Shown here piece by piece: positions 6,983-16,537 of a stretch of DNA of 64,000 bases. Origin of the DNA: Bacteroidota bacterium (GTDB lineage Bacteria; Bacteroidota; Rhodothermia; Rhodothermales; Rubricoccaceae); the NCBI GenBank assembly GCA_039821555.1, contig JBCBNX010000017.1, positions 1 to 64,000 on the forward strand, in the 5' to 3' direction. The stretch's first letter is position 1. Every line of letters starts with the position of its first letter. A program made the translations under genes and the position numbers. Below the pieces are notes generated by a model. The model was not told where the DNA came from. It saw only the letters and a list, made by a program, of their open reading frames with translations, and made no database searches.

Positions 6983-9247
6983 ATGCGTTGCCTCCTCCTT
7001 CTTGGCCTGCTGAGTGTGTCGTTTGACGCTCGTGCGCAGCAGCCTGCTGCCCTGTCAGCCCCGCTCCAAACTGCCCTCGAAGCCGAACTCGGCCGCCTCG
7101 GTCACCACGTTGCTGACGATGCGTGGCCCTCCGTGGCTGACCCATTCGGGTCCACCACCGACAACCCCGGAGGCATTCAGGTTGCGCTGGTAGATCCTGT
7201 TCTCGTGGCGGAGACCCAGCGCGCCGTGCGTCGTCCGAATGCGCTCGAGCGCGATGTAGCGCTTCTCCTCGAGAGTCTCGCCCTGAGCACGGAGACGCTG
7301 ACGCTCGTGGTGCACCCGGACTGGGCGACGGTGCCTGCGACACGCCGCGCCGACCTCGCAGGGACGCTGGGCGTGGCCCGCCTGGACGTCGTCCCAGCCA
7401 CGAGCGCCGCAGCGATTGCGAGTGCCGTGCCGGAAGGGGCTATCGTCTACGTGGATGCGGGCACCGGCCTCTCTGACACGGCACTGCGCGACGTGGCGAG
7501 GAACCTGACCGAGCGTGGCACGCCGATGCTCGCCGCCACGCCTATGCTCGTCCGTCACGGCTTCCTCGCGAGCGCGTCGCCCGACTTCGAGGAGGCGCTC
7601 GCGCGCCGCCTGGCCTTGACGCTCGCCGACGTGGCGCGGTCGGACAGCCTGGCACCGACGGCCTTCACCGCGCCGCGGCCGCTGCCGGCTCGGCTGACGA
7701 TCAACGCTGCGACGGCGTCCGATCTCGGCCTCGCGCTCCCGTGGGACGTGCTTCTCCAGGCCGATGTGCTGGGCGAGGCGGCGGCGACGGCCGCACCGCT
7801 CGGCTTCGACGATGCGGTGCAGATCGCAGCGCGCGACAACGCGGCGTTGCGGGCGGAGGTCTACCGAGCAGAAGCCGCCGAGGCGGCCGTCGCGCTGGCG
7901 CGGAGCCGCGTGCTCCCGCAGGTACGCCTGTCGAGCACGGCGCGGCTCGTGAACGACGACCTTGCCACGTCGGCGCTTGGGGGCGCGGTACCGGAGCGGC
8001 TGTGGACGTCGGAGGTCGAAGTCTTCCAGGTGCTCTTCTCCGAGCCGGCGTTCGCGGGCATCGCGGCACAGCGGCGGTTCGCGGTGGCGGCGCGCTACGA
8101 GCGGGAATCGGTCCGCCTCGATGCCGCCTCGAACGGGGCGCTAGCGTTCCTCGGCGTACTGCGTGCGCAGACCGGCGCGGCCATCGCCGAAGAGCGCGTC
8201 GCGCGGACGCAGGTCGACCTCGATGCTGCACGGTCGCGCTCGGATGCGGGAGTGGCGAGCGCAGGTGACGTGGCGCGGCTCCATGCCGAGGTGGCACGGG
8301 CGCGGCAGGACCTCGTCCTCGCCTGGGGTGGCGTGGAGGTGGCCGGACTGGTGCTCAACCAGACGCTCGATCTCGCCATCGACGCATCGGTGCAGGTTGC
8401 CGTGGAGGGCGTAGTCGTGGTGCAGGCCGACGAAGAAGGTGGAGCGGTTCTCCTCGCCTCCACGGCCAAGCTGCCCGCTATTCCTGATGCTGGGGTATCT
8501 GATGCCCTCGCGACGCCGCGTGCCCTCCTTGCTCAGATCCCGATGCTGTCGCTCGTGCACGCGCCCGGTGCCACGCGAGAGCTCGCGGCACAGGCCGAGG
8601 CGAACGCGCTCACCGACGCCCCGGCGTCGCAGGCGCTCCAAGCCGTTGTGACGGCCAGGCAGCGGCAACTCACCTCGGCGCAGCGCTCGCTCTATCTCCC
8701 TGAGCTGAGCCTCTTCGCCAGCGCGAGCACCCGTCTCGCCGACGGCGGTGCCGGCCTCACCATTCCCCAAGGCCTTCCTGTCCCGCCTGCTCCCGACGAG
8801 ACGTGGGCGGTCGGGGTCCAATTGAACTTTGACCTCTTCAGCGGCGGACGCAAGGCCGCGCAGCGTCGCCTCGCTGAAGCCGAGGTGTTCCAGGCGCAGG
8901 CGCAGCTCGACCTCGTGCAGCAGCAACTCGCGCTCGGCGCCCGCGCGGCCGCCACGCAGCTCGGCACCACGCACGCGGCCTACCGCCAGGCCGAGGACGC
9001 CGCCCGTTCCGCCGCCGTGGCCTATGCCGATGTGGCCCGCCTCTACCGCGAAGGCGTCGTCGGGGTGACGGCGCTCGTGGAAGCGCAGGAAGGCCTGCGC
9101 ATCACGCAAGAGCTCGCCGCCAGCGCCGCCTATGACGTGGCTGAGGCCTACGTGGACCTCCAGCGCGCCACCGGCCGCTTCGACGCGCTCGACCGCCCCG
9201 ACGTCGCCGATTCATCCTCCGATGCGCTCACCGCGCGCCGTCCCTAG
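6983..9247 (+). CDS. TolC-family outer-membrane efflux protein with an N-terminal substrate-binding-like domain
   Basis: ATG 6983 is chosen because it begins a signal peptide (LLLLGLLSVSF, cleavage near ARAQ); ATG 6872 would add 37 residues before it. The 754-residue product is far longer than a normal TolC (about 430-480). Residues about 20-250 resemble the ABC_sub_bind periplasmic family, whose closing motif (roughly IN-KTA-LGL-IP-LL-AD) is echoed here by INAATASDLGLALPWDVLL. The TolC region follows, with two alpha-hairpin/beta repeats; its second half contains LNFDLFSGGRKAAQRRLAEA. It leads an operon with an adaptor (43 bp downstream) and an RND pump. The role of the extra domain is unknown. 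Confidence 0.82.
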   Translation: MRCLLLLGLLSVSFDARAQQPAALSAPLQTALEAELGRLGHHVADDAWPSVADPFGSTTDNPGGIQVALVDPVLVAETQRAVRRPNALERDVALLLESLALSTETLTLVVHPDWATVPATRRADLAGTLGVARLDVVPATSAAAIASAVPEGAIVYVDAGTGLSDTALRDVARNLTERGTPMLAATPMLVRHGFLASASPDFEEALARRLALTLADVARSDSLAPTAFTAPRPLPARLTINAATASDLGLALPWDVLLQADVLGEAAATAAPLGFDDAVQIAARDNAALRAEVYRAEAAEAAVALARSRVLPQVRLSSTARLVNDDLATSALGGAVPERLWTSEVEVFQVLFSEPAFAGIAAQRRFAVAARYERESVRLDAASNGALAFLGVLRAQTGAAIAEERVARTQVDLDAARSRSDAGVASAGDVARLHAEVARARQDLVLAWGGVEVAGLVLNQTLDLAIDASVQVAVEGVVVVQADEEGGAVLLASTAKLPAIPDAGVSDALATPRALLAQIPMLSLVHAPGATRELAAQAEANALTDAPASQALQAVVTARQRQLTSAQRSLYLPELSLFASASTRLADGGAGLTIPQGLPVPPAPDETWAVGVQLNFDLFSGGRKAAQRRLAEAEVFQAQAQLDLVQQQLALGARAAATQLGTTHAAYRQAEDAARSAAVAYADVARLYREGVVGVTALVEAQEGLRITQELAASAAYDVAEAYVDLQRATGRFDALDRPDVADSSSDALTARRP

Positions 9248-9290
9248 CTGCCCCATCGCACCTCTTTCGACCCCGATCCCTTCAGCCGTC

Positions 9291-10499
9291 ATGTGCACGT
9301 CTCCCGTTCCCCATCCTGCCGCCCATCTCGTGGCGCGCTTTTTCCTCGGAGTGCTCATTGCCCTCTTCTTTCTGCTCTCCGGCTGCTCGGCGGAGGAGCC
9401 GACCGCGCCACCGCCTCCGCTCGTCCGCACCGTAGCCGTCGCGCCGGGTGGCACCACCGCGGAGTCGTTCTCCGGCGTGACACGCGCCGCCGTCGAGTCC
9501 CGCGTCGCCTTTCAGGTGGGCGGCGTCGTGTCGGATGTTGCTGTCGAAATTGGCGACCGCGTCCGTCGCGGTAGCCTCGTCGCATGGCTCGACCCGGCTG
9601 ACCTCACCCTCCAGGCGCAGCAGGCCCGCTCCGGCTTGCAGCAGGCCGAGAGCCAGGCCCGACTCGCTGGGGCCGGCTACGACCGCGTGCGCCAGCTCTA
9701 CGAGCAGGGCGTTGTGCCGGTCAGCCAGTACGATGCCGCGCGGACACGCCTCGAAACGGTCCAGGCTGGAGCGACGGCGGCCCGCGACCAGGTGGCGCTC
9801 GCCGAGCGCAGGTTGGGCTACGCACGCCTCATGGCGCCCGTCAACGGCGCCATCGCCGAGGTGCTGGTGGAAGCGGGCGAACTCGTCGCGCCGGGGCAGC
9901 CGGTGGCGCTCGTGACCACACAGGGCAGCCCAATGGAGGTGACGGTGAGCGTCCCCGAGAACGCCGTGACGGGCCTCCGCGCGGGGGACGTCGCGACGGT
10001 CGCGCTGACCGCGTTTCCCGATGTCCTCTTCGATGGCCGCGTCGCTGAGGTCGGCGTGTCTGCGGGACGCGGGGCCACGACATTCCCTGTCGTCGTCCGT
10101 CTCAACAGCGCCAACGCCGACGTACGCAGCGGCATGACGGCGCGCGTCGAGTTCGCGCCCGACGCAGACGGTGCCGCAGCAACAGGGCCGCTCGTGCTGC
10201 CCGTCGCCGCCATCGACGCCGACACCGAGGGGACCTATGTGATGGTCGTGGAGGTCCCGCCCGCGGACACCACCGCCGCGTCCAGCGACCCTGCCACAGG
10301 CCAGCGTGAGGCTGTCGTGCGCCGCCGCGCCGTCGAGACGGGGACTCTTCGCGGCGACGGCGTCGAGGTGACGAGCGGGCTGACCGAGGCTGACCACGTG
10401 GTGGCTGCTGGCCTCGGCGAGTTGGCCGACGGCCAGCGCGTCCGCCTCGCCGACTACGACCCCCTCGCCCGCGACCTCCTCTCGTTCAGCGGACGCTGA
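9291..10499 (+). CDS. RND efflux periplasmic adaptor (membrane fusion protein), lipoprotein
   Basis: ATG 9291 gives an N-terminal membrane segment and lipobox FFLLSGC, so the mature protein is probably anchored by lipid. The 402-residue protein has the lipoyl/barrel-sandwich halves GVVSDVAVEIGDRVRRGS and LMAPVNGAIAEVLVEAGELV around a coiled coil rich in Gln and Ala (about residues 100-165), then beta-barrel and membrane-proximal domains. Such adaptors link an inner-membrane RND pump to TolC. The gene starts 43 bp after the TolC gene and precedes the pump, so the three are probably one operon. Confidence 0.9.
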   Translation: MCTSPVPHPAAHLVARFFLGVLIALFFLLSGCSAEEPTAPPPPLVRTVAVAPGGTTAESFSGVTRAAVESRVAFQVGGVVSDVAVEIGDRVRRGSLVAWLDPADLTLQAQQARSGLQQAESQARLAGAGYDRVRQLYEQGVVPVSQYDAARTRLETVQAGATAARDQVALAERRLGYARLMAPVNGAIAEVLVEAGELVAPGQPVALVTTQGSPMEVTVSVPENAVTGLRAGDVATVALTAFPDVLFDGRVAEVGVSAGRGATTFPVVVRLNSANADVRSGMTARVEFAPDADGAAATGPLVLPVAAIDADTEGTYVMVVEVPPADTTAASSDPATGQREAVVRRRAVETGTLRGDGVEVTSGLTEADHVVAAGLGELADGQRVRLADYDPLARDLLSFSGR

Positions 10500-10520
10500 G
10501 TCCACGTTCACCCTTCCAAG

Positions 10521-10634
10521 CTCTCCCCCTGGACAGGGGGAGTCCGCGAAGCGGGAGGGGGTAGATCTGCCGAGCACAGAGTGACACCGCGCTCACACGG
10601 TTAACCACCCCCAGCCCCTCCTGGACAGGAGGGG
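10521..10634. repeat. Two GC-rich REP-like palindromes between adaptor and pump genes
   Basis: Two perfect hairpins share the core CCTGGACAGG: CTCCCCCTG-GA-CAGGGGGAG at 10523-10542 and CCCCTCCTG-GA-CAGGAGGGG at 10615-10634. They face each other, with AGCT at both outer ends and further G/C blocks between, so the whole 114 bp could fold back on itself. A related element lies at 63519-63618. They interrupt the efflux operon and may affect mRNA processing or partial termination. Confidence 0.6.
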
Positions 10635-10738
10635 AGCTAGGTCGAGCTCTAGTCGGCTCAGACAACCGTACCCAAACCCGTCCGCCCCTGACGAAGCACC
10701 AGAAGCAAGGTGCCGCGCACAAAAGTCACGCAGCATCG

Positions 10739-10773
10739 ACTTCTCACTTCTTCCTTCGCCCTTCTGCCTTCCC
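10739..10773 (+). repeat. Five degenerate tandem heptamers directly before the pump start codon
   Basis: Five consecutive 7-bp units with consensus [A/C]CTTCNN (for example ACTTCTC and CCTTCTG) run to within 5 bp of the ATG at 10779, where a Shine-Dalgarno would be expected. None is present; the tract is pyrimidine-rich in the mRNA sense. It resembles the arrays at 31618, 34934, 35460 and 42561. Confidence 0.65.
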
Positions 10774-10778
10774 GACCC

Positions 10779-13700
10779 ATGCGCCTCACCCGTTCCGCCC
10801 TCGACAACCGCGTCGTCGTCTACGTGGCGGTGGCCCTTCTCGCCTTCGCCGGGCTCCGCGCCTACCTCGCGCTCCCGCGCGCCGAGGACCCCGGCTTCGT
10901 CATCCGCAACGCTGTCGTGTCGGTGCTCTGGCCGGGGGCCAGTGCCGAGCGTGTTGAGCGGCACATCGCCGAGCCGATGGAGCGTGCGCTCGAAGAGGTC
11001 AAAGGGGCCTCGCACGTCGAGACGAGCATCCAGGCGGGCGCGGCCGGGTTTTCGTTCGAGATCGAGTACGCCGTCGCCGACGTGGAGGGCGCATGGACGG
11101 AGATGCGCGAGGCTATCGCCGACGTGGTGCCCGGGTTGCCGCCCGGCGTGATCGGGCCGTTCATCAACGACGACTTCGGCGACGTCTTCGGCACCGTCAT
11201 CGCGATCACCGGCGACGACTACACGCCCGTCGAACTCGAACGCGCGGCGCTCGAACTCCGCCGCCGCATCCTCGCTCTCGACGACGCCCGCAGCGTGCAA
11301 CTCGACGGCGTGCTCCAGCGACAAGTTGTTGTGGAGTACGACCCCGCCCGCCTCGCGGCGCTCGGCGTCTCGACCGGCTACCTGATCGGGCAGCTCCAGC
11401 AGCGCAACCTCGTCGCGCCCGGCGGCGACCTCCAGGTGGATGGCCAGCAGATCGCGCTCCGCACCGACGGCGCATTCGAATCCGTCGCGGATATCGAAGC
11501 AATGGCGCTGCGGCTGTCGACCGGCGAGGTCGTCTCGCTGCGCGACATCGCCACCGTGCGCGACGCCTACCAGGACCCGGCGCGGCAGCTCGTCCGGTAC
11601 AGCGGCCAGCCTGCCATCACCGTCGGCGTGTCGATGGCCGACGACGGCAAGCTCACCGAGTTCGGCCCCGAGGTGATGCGCGTCGTCGCCGAGACTGAGG
11701 CCGACCTCCCGGCGGGGCTCGACTTCCACACGGTCGTCTACCAGCCGGAGGTCGTGCAGTCACTCACGTCGGAGTTCGTATGGAGCCTCATCCAGGCCGT
11801 CGCCATCGTGATCGGCGTGCTGCTGCTCGCGCTCGGCGTGCGGACGGGCCTCGTCGTCGCGGCGTCGATCCCGCTGACCATGTTTGCGGCGTTCCTGTGC
11901 ATGCAGTTCTTCGGCATCACGATCAACCAGATGTCGCTCACGGCGCTGATCGTGGCGCTCGGGCTGCTCGTGGACAACTCCATCGTCGTAGCCGAGCAGA
12001 CGCTCACGGATCTCCAGCGCGGGAAGTCGAAGCGCGCCGCCATCCTCGGAGCCACCCGCGAGATGGCGCTGCCGCTCCTCGTCGCGTCGATGTGTACGGT
12101 CGCGGCGCTGCTGCCGACCTACCTCGCCGAGAGTTCGTCGGCGGAGTACACGAGCGCGCTCTTCGAGGTGCTGCTGTTCTCGCTCGTCGTGTCGTGGATG
12201 CTCGCGCTCACGCTTATTCCGGTGCTCTGCCTGGTCTTCCTGAAGGCGGATCGCGGGACGGGCGAGGACGATGCCAAGATGTCGCGCTGGGAGCGGCTTA
12301 CGCAGCGCTTCCGTCGCTCGACGGACGACGAGACGGCTGGCACCGAGCAGCCTGCGCAGCAGGACGAGGGCAACGCCTACGACTCGAAGCTCTACCGGAC
12401 GTACCGCGGCACGCTGACGGCGATGGTGCGGCGGCCGTGGCTCTCGCTCGGCGGCTTCGTGGCAGTGCTCTTCGGCGCGTTCGCGCTCTTCGGGACACTC
12501 GTGCCGCAGCAGTTCTTCCCGACGAAGGAGTACGAGGTCTTCAACGTCGAACTCGATCTGCCCTACGGTACCTCCATCGCCCAGACGGAGCGCGTGGTCG
12601 CCGACCTGGAGCGGTTCTACGCCGACAGCCTCGCGGGGAGCCTTGCCGCCAACGGCGAGGTCGAGACGCCGGGCGTGCTGCGGTGGGCGGCCTACGTCGG
12701 CTCCGCGCCGCCGCGATACACGCTGTCGTACGCCCCGAAGGCCCCGCGCCCGGGCTACGCTTACCTCCTCGTCACAGGCACAAGCCACGAGATCCAGCCC
12801 GATGTCTTTATCCGCACGGAGCAGTACCTCCAGCGCGCGCACCCTGACGTGACCGTGCGCGCCCAGCGCGTCCGCAACGGTCCGGCCATCGACTATCCCG
12901 TTGAGGTCCGCATCTCCGGCCCCGACCCGGCTGTCCTCGAAGGCCTCGCCGCTGACCTCCGCGACCACCTCCGCGCCGTCCCCGGCACCGCGAACGTCGG
13001 CACCGACTGGGGCCGCCGCCAGGCCACGCTCGACATCGCCGTGGACCACGACGCCGCGCGCCGCGCCGGGCTCTCGACGGCCGACATCACGACCTCGCTC
13101 CAGACCGCGCTTGACGGGGTGCCGCTGACCGCGCTCCAGGAGGGCGACGACCTCGTGCCGGTGGTGCTCCGCTCCACGGACGCGCTCGCCGGGGCCGAAG
13201 CACTCAACCGGCTCGACCTCTACAGCCAGGCAACGGGCCGCACCGTGCCGTTCGGGCAGGTTGCCCAGGCGACGGTCGTCTACGAGCCCGGGACCATCGA
13301 GCGCTACGCCGGGCAGCGCACCATCACCGTCGAAACCGATATCGCGCACGACGCGGGGCCCTTCGTGACGCCGTTCTCGCTGCAGGCCGAGGTCGGGGCA
13401 TACATGACCGACGCCGCGTGGCCCGCCGGGTACAGCTACGCATACGGCGGCGACATCGAGGAGAGCGCCGACTCGCAGGATGCGATCAACGCCAAGCAGG
13501 GCATCGCCATCGTGGTGATCCTGCTCCTGCTCGTGCTCCAGTTCAACGCGCTGCGCCCGCCCACCATCGTGCTGCTGACGCTGCCGTTCGCCTTCATCGG
13601 CGTCACGCTCGGGATGCTCGTCTCCGGCTACGCGTTCGGCTTCATGCCGCTCTTGGGCACGATCGCGCTCTTCGGCATCCTCATCAACAACGCCGTGGTG

Positions 13701-14093
13701 CTCCTCGACCGGATCGGCTCGCTCCGACGGCGCGGGCTCGATGGCGAGCAGGCGGTGATCCACGCCGCCGAGCAGCGCCTGCGCCCGATCCTGCTCACTG
13801 CCGCGACGACGGCGGGCGGCCTGATCCCGCTCTGGATCTCCGGCAACCCGCTCTTCGCGCCGATGGCCGTGGCGATGCTCTTCGGCCTCGTAGCCTCGTC
13901 CGCGCTCACGCCGGGCCTTGTGCCGGTGCTCTACACGCTCTTCTACCGCCTCCGCTTCCGCGACTTCGCCTACGACCCCGACGCCAGCACGGACGCCGAG
14001 TTGGTGGACGAGGACGCGCGCACCAGTGAGATGCAGACCGGCGCATTCGGCGGTGACGGCGCGACGGCATCGCCGACGGTGGTGCCAGCTTGA
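10779..14093 (+). CDS. RND-family efflux transporter (AcrB/HAE1-like inner-membrane pump)
   Basis: The 1104-residue protein has the RND plan: a first membrane helix (VVVYVAVALLAFAGL), a large periplasmic loop, helices 2-6, a second loop and helices 8-12. The helix-4 motif reads GLLVDNSIVVAEQ, keeping the first proton-relay Asp but with Asn for the second Asp of AcrB, which is common in this branch. A hydrophilic insert of about 50 residues (about 495-545, rich in Glu/Asp/Gln) lies in the cytoplasmic middle loop. It should export drugs or lipophilic compounds using the proton gradient, through the preceding adaptor and TolC proteins. ATG 10779 is chosen because upstream codons lack membrane-protein character. 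Confidence 0.93.
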   Translation: MRLTRSALDNRVVVYVAVALLAFAGLRAYLALPRAEDPGFVIRNAVVSVLWPGASAERVERHIAEPMERALEEVKGASHVETSIQAGAAGFSFEIEYAVADVEGAWTEMREAIADVVPGLPPGVIGPFINDDFGDVFGTVIAITGDDYTPVELERAALELRRRILALDDARSVQLDGVLQRQVVVEYDPARLAALGVSTGYLIGQLQQRNLVAPGGDLQVDGQQIALRTDGAFESVADIEAMALRLSTGEVVSLRDIATVRDAYQDPARQLVRYSGQPAITVGVSMADDGKLTEFGPEVMRVVAETEADLPAGLDFHTVVYQPEVVQSLTSEFVWSLIQAVAIVIGVLLLALGVRTGLVVAASIPLTMFAAFLCMQFFGITINQMSLTALIVALGLLVDNSIVVAEQTLTDLQRGKSKRAAILGATREMALPLLVASMCTVAALLPTYLAESSSAEYTSALFEVLLFSLVVSWMLALTLIPVLCLVFLKADRGTGEDDAKMSRWERLTQRFRRSTDDETAGTEQPAQQDEGNAYDSKLYRTYRGTLTAMVRRPWLSLGGFVAVLFGAFALFGTLVPQQFFPTKEYEVFNVELDLPYGTSIAQTERVVADLERFYADSLAGSLAANGEVETPGVLRWAAYVGSAPPRYTLSYAPKAPRPGYAYLLVTGTSHEIQPDVFIRTEQYLQRAHPDVTVRAQRVRNGPAIDYPVEVRISGPDPAVLEGLAADLRDHLRAVPGTANVGTDWGRRQATLDIAVDHDAARRAGLSTADITTSLQTALDGVPLTALQEGDDLVPVVLRSTDALAGAEALNRLDLYSQATGRTVPFGQVAQATVVYEPGTIERYAGQRTITVETDIAHDAGPFVTPFSLQAEVGAYMTDAAWPAGYSYAYGGDIEESADSQDAINAKQGIAIVVILLLLVLQFNALRPPTIVLLTLPFAFIGVTLGMLVSGYAFGFMPLLGTIALFGILINNAVVLLDRIGSLRRRGLDGEQAVIHAAEQRLRPILLTAATTAGGLIPLWISGNPLFAPMAVAMLFGLVASSALTPGLVPVLYTLFYRLRFRDFAYDPDASTDAELVDEDARTSEMQTGAFGGDGATASPTVVPA

Positions 14094-14098
14094 TGCGC

Positions 14099-16321
14099 CT
14101 ACTCGCCCTCTAGCAGTCCCTCCTGATCCTGTCCGTTGTGGACCAGCACGGCGGTGCCGACGGCCTGTGCGAGGCGGTCGAGGCGCTCGGCGGCGGCCTC
14201 GGACTCGCCATCGGCGGGGCGGGGCATGCCGAGGAACGTGAGATCGGCGTTGACGCTGTTGCGCGCGATCAGGTCGAGGATGGGGAGCCGGTCCGGGCTG
14301 CTGGGCGGCTTGCGGACGATGATGACGACGTTGGCCTCCACACGCACGTCGTCGAGCAGCGCCTCCGTGTGGGCGCGTGTGGCGTCGATGGCCTCCTTCG
14401 CGTCCACGATGCGGTGGACGCAGATCTCGGCGTCGTCCCAGAAGCGGTGCTGCGTGAGGAGGTAGGCGAGGAGCAGCATCAGGTCGCCGTTGCCGCCGCG
14501 CCCGCCCCACCAGACATGGATGCGGCGCTTTTGCCCGAAGCCTTTCGTCTCGTCCATGCGCAGGAAGAGGACCGACTTGTGGAGGTCGGAGAAGCTACGC
14601 ACGAGGTCCATCAGCAGCACGCGCCCGCCGGGCGTCCCGCTCCAGCCCATCAGCGCCGTGTTTGATTCCAGCGGCCCGATGCCGTGCGCCTGCGCGACCG
14701 CCACGGCTCCCTCGCGGAAGTCGGGCACGATCTGCGCCTCGGCGAAGGCCGTCATCTGGCGGTCCTGGATGTACGACCGGATATGCCGCTCGGCCGTCTC
14801 GCGGAGTTTGGGCTTGTTCGCCTCCGCGACGGTGCCGGTGATGAGTTGGAAGAACGTCACGAGGCCTCGTCCTCGGCTGAGCCATTCCGCTAGGGCGACG
14901 AGGTGCTCTCGGTTGTGCGGCTGCCCGGTGAACACCATCAGGTGGGGCCGCCAGTTGCGCGTGTCGTCGGCCGCGGGCGTGCGGTCGAGGTTGAGGAGCG
15001 CGTACCGCGCGATGGAGGTCCAGATGCCGCTGCGCACGTCGCCCCAGGCGCGGCGGGTGCCCCGGCGGCTGAGCGCGAAGAAGAGGCCGTACGAGATCAC
15101 GATCGCCGCAACCGTCGCCGGGGCGTTGATGAGAAACATCGCGCCGTAGCAGCCCGCCGCGCCGAGGAGCGGCACTATGAGCGGGACGTTGAAGCGGGGG
15201 CGGTAGCTCGGGTTACCCACGAGCCGTTCGATACCGGCGACGAGGTTCACCATCCCATAGGTGTTCAGGAAGAACATCGTGATGATCGGTGCGACGAAGT
15301 CGAGGTCGCCCGCCCAGATCACGACGACGGCGACCACGCCCGTGATGAGGACCGCCATGCGCGGCTCGGTCGGACTGCCCAGGTTCGAGGCGATCCAGCC
15401 CGGCACCACGCGGTCCTTCGACACCGCCTGCAAGGTGCGCGGGGCCGCGAGCACGCTGCCGAGCGCCGACGAGAGCGTGCTCGCCGCCACGCCTGCGAGG
15501 ATGAGCACCGGCACGCTCGCGATCCGCTCCATCGAGAGGTTGTCGCTGATGAGGATGTCCGCCGGAAGCTGGAACGCAAACCACACCGCCGCCGCAACAT
15601 AGACGAGCGCCGTCACCACGATGGAGGTGATCGTGCCGAGCGGGATGCTGTGCGACGGATCCTTGAGGTCGCCCGAGAGGCTGATCCCGACCTCGATGCC
15701 CGTCACGGCGGGGAAGAACACCGCGAAGACGACCCAGAAGCTGATGCCGTCGGTGTAGCTCTGCGTCAGGTTCGGCTCCACGAACTCGCCCCACCCGCCG
15801 GTGAAGAACGAGATCAGCGCCGCGATAAGAATGGCAAGGATGCCATACTGGATCTTGAGCGCGAAGTCGGCCCCCACCCACGCGATCACCACGAACACGA
15901 GCGCCACGCCGGTGGCGATGGTTTGCGGCGGGATGCCCTGGACGGCCGCCAGCCCCGAGATCGCCTCGGTGAAGCCGATGATGTAGAACGCGACCGAGAT
16001 CGCCTGCGAGAGGTAGAGCGGGATGCCGATGGCCCCGCCGATCTCCAGCCCGAGCGAGCGCGAGATGAGGTAGTAGTTGCCGCCCGCTTTCACGTCCATG
16101 CTCGTCGCGATGGCCGAGAGCGAGAGGCCCGTCAGGAACGAGATCGCATTCGCGAGCGCGATGATGAGGAGCGCGCCGTAGAGCCCGGCCTGACCCACGA
16201 CCCACCCCGTCCGTAGGAAGAGGATGATGCCGAGGATCGTGAGAACGTTCGGCGTGAACACCCCGGCGAAGGTGCCGAAGCGCCCTGCGGCGGGTGTGCT
16301 AGATGTGGGGGGTGAGGCCAC
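14099..16321 (-). CDS. Cation-chloride-cotransporter-like permease (SLC12/APC superfamily)
   Basis: The 740-residue protein begins GTFAGVFTPNVLTILGIILF, followed by LRTGWVVG; this is the hallmark first helix of Na-K-Cl/K-Cl cotransporters. About twelve hydrophobic segments extend to roughly residue 440, including SAIATSMDVKAGGNYYLISR. Residues about 450-740 form a soluble cytoplasmic domain resembling the C-terminal domain of SLC12 proteins. It probably moves ions, amino acids or polyamines across the inner membrane; the substrate cannot be fixed. The stop lies 5 bp from the convergent RND gene. Confidence 0.85.
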   Translation of the reverse strand: MASPPTSSTPAAGRFGTFAGVFTPNVLTILGIILFLRTGWVVGQAGLYGALLIIALANAISFLTGLSLSAIATSMDVKAGGNYYLISRSLGLEIGGAIGIPLYLSQAISVAFYIIGFTEAISGLAAVQGIPPQTIATGVALVFVVIAWVGADFALKIQYGILAILIAALISFFTGGWGEFVEPNLTQSYTDGISFWVVFAVFFPAVTGIEVGISLSGDLKDPSHSIPLGTITSIVVTALVYVAAAVWFAFQLPADILISDNLSMERIASVPVLILAGVAASTLSSALGSVLAAPRTLQAVSKDRVVPGWIASNLGSPTEPRMAVLITGVVAVVVIWAGDLDFVAPIITMFFLNTYGMVNLVAGIERLVGNPSYRPRFNVPLIVPLLGAAGCYGAMFLINAPATVAAIVISYGLFFALSRRGTRRAWGDVRSGIWTSIARYALLNLDRTPAADDTRNWRPHLMVFTGQPHNREHLVALAEWLSRGRGLVTFFQLITGTVAEANKPKLRETAERHIRSYIQDRQMTAFAEAQIVPDFREGAVAVAQAHGIGPLESNTALMGWSGTPGGRVLLMDLVRSFSDLHKSVLFLRMDETKGFGQKRRIHVWWGGRGGNGDLMLLLAYLLTQHRFWDDAEICVHRIVDAKEAIDATRAHTEALLDDVRVEANVVIIVRKPPSSPDRLPILDLIARNSVNADLTFLGMPRPADGESEAAAERLDRLAQAVGTAVLVHNGQDQEGLLEGE

Positions 16322-16449
16322 GAGCGAGAGGTCAGAGGCAACGGTGCGAGCAGCAGCAACTTACGCGGCCAATCCTGTACCTCCGACCCCTCTTTCGTGG
16401 CACCAGTGGCGCCCGGAGTCGTTTGCGTCGCCAAGTGGTGTCTGCGCCG

Positions 16450-16486
16450 CCGCGTGACTGCCGCCGCGTGACCGACGCTGCGTGAG
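16450..16486. repeat. Three direct 14-bp-spaced repeats in a divergent promoter region
   Basis: The motif CYGCGTGA recurs at 16450, 16464 and 16478 with an exact 14-bp period (first two units CCGCGTGACTGCCG and CCGCGTGACCGACG). It lies between the permease gene and the cobalamin-binding protein gene, 52 bp before the latter's ATG. Regular spacing of about 1.3 helix turns suggests regulator binding sites, although slippage-derived repetition is also possible. Confidence 0.45.
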
Positions 16487-16537
16487 ATACCTTTCGGTCG
16501 ACAGGACTCTCTTCGTACAAACACGCAGGATCGCGGC

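Noticed and set aside
11760..14510. A very long open frame (over 900 codons) on the minus strand opposite the RND pump
   Set aside because: It is antisense to a clear RND gene, is full of Arg/Ala/Glu/His low-complexity sequence and has no recognisable motif. Long antisense frames are expected in high-GC DNA with G/C third positions.
16322..16537. Possible cobalamin riboswitch upstream of the cobalamin-binding gene
   Set aside because: GCCACTGG can be read on the minus strand, but no B12-box-like AGYCMGGARACCTGCC or the rest of the fold could be found on either strand, and the region is short.
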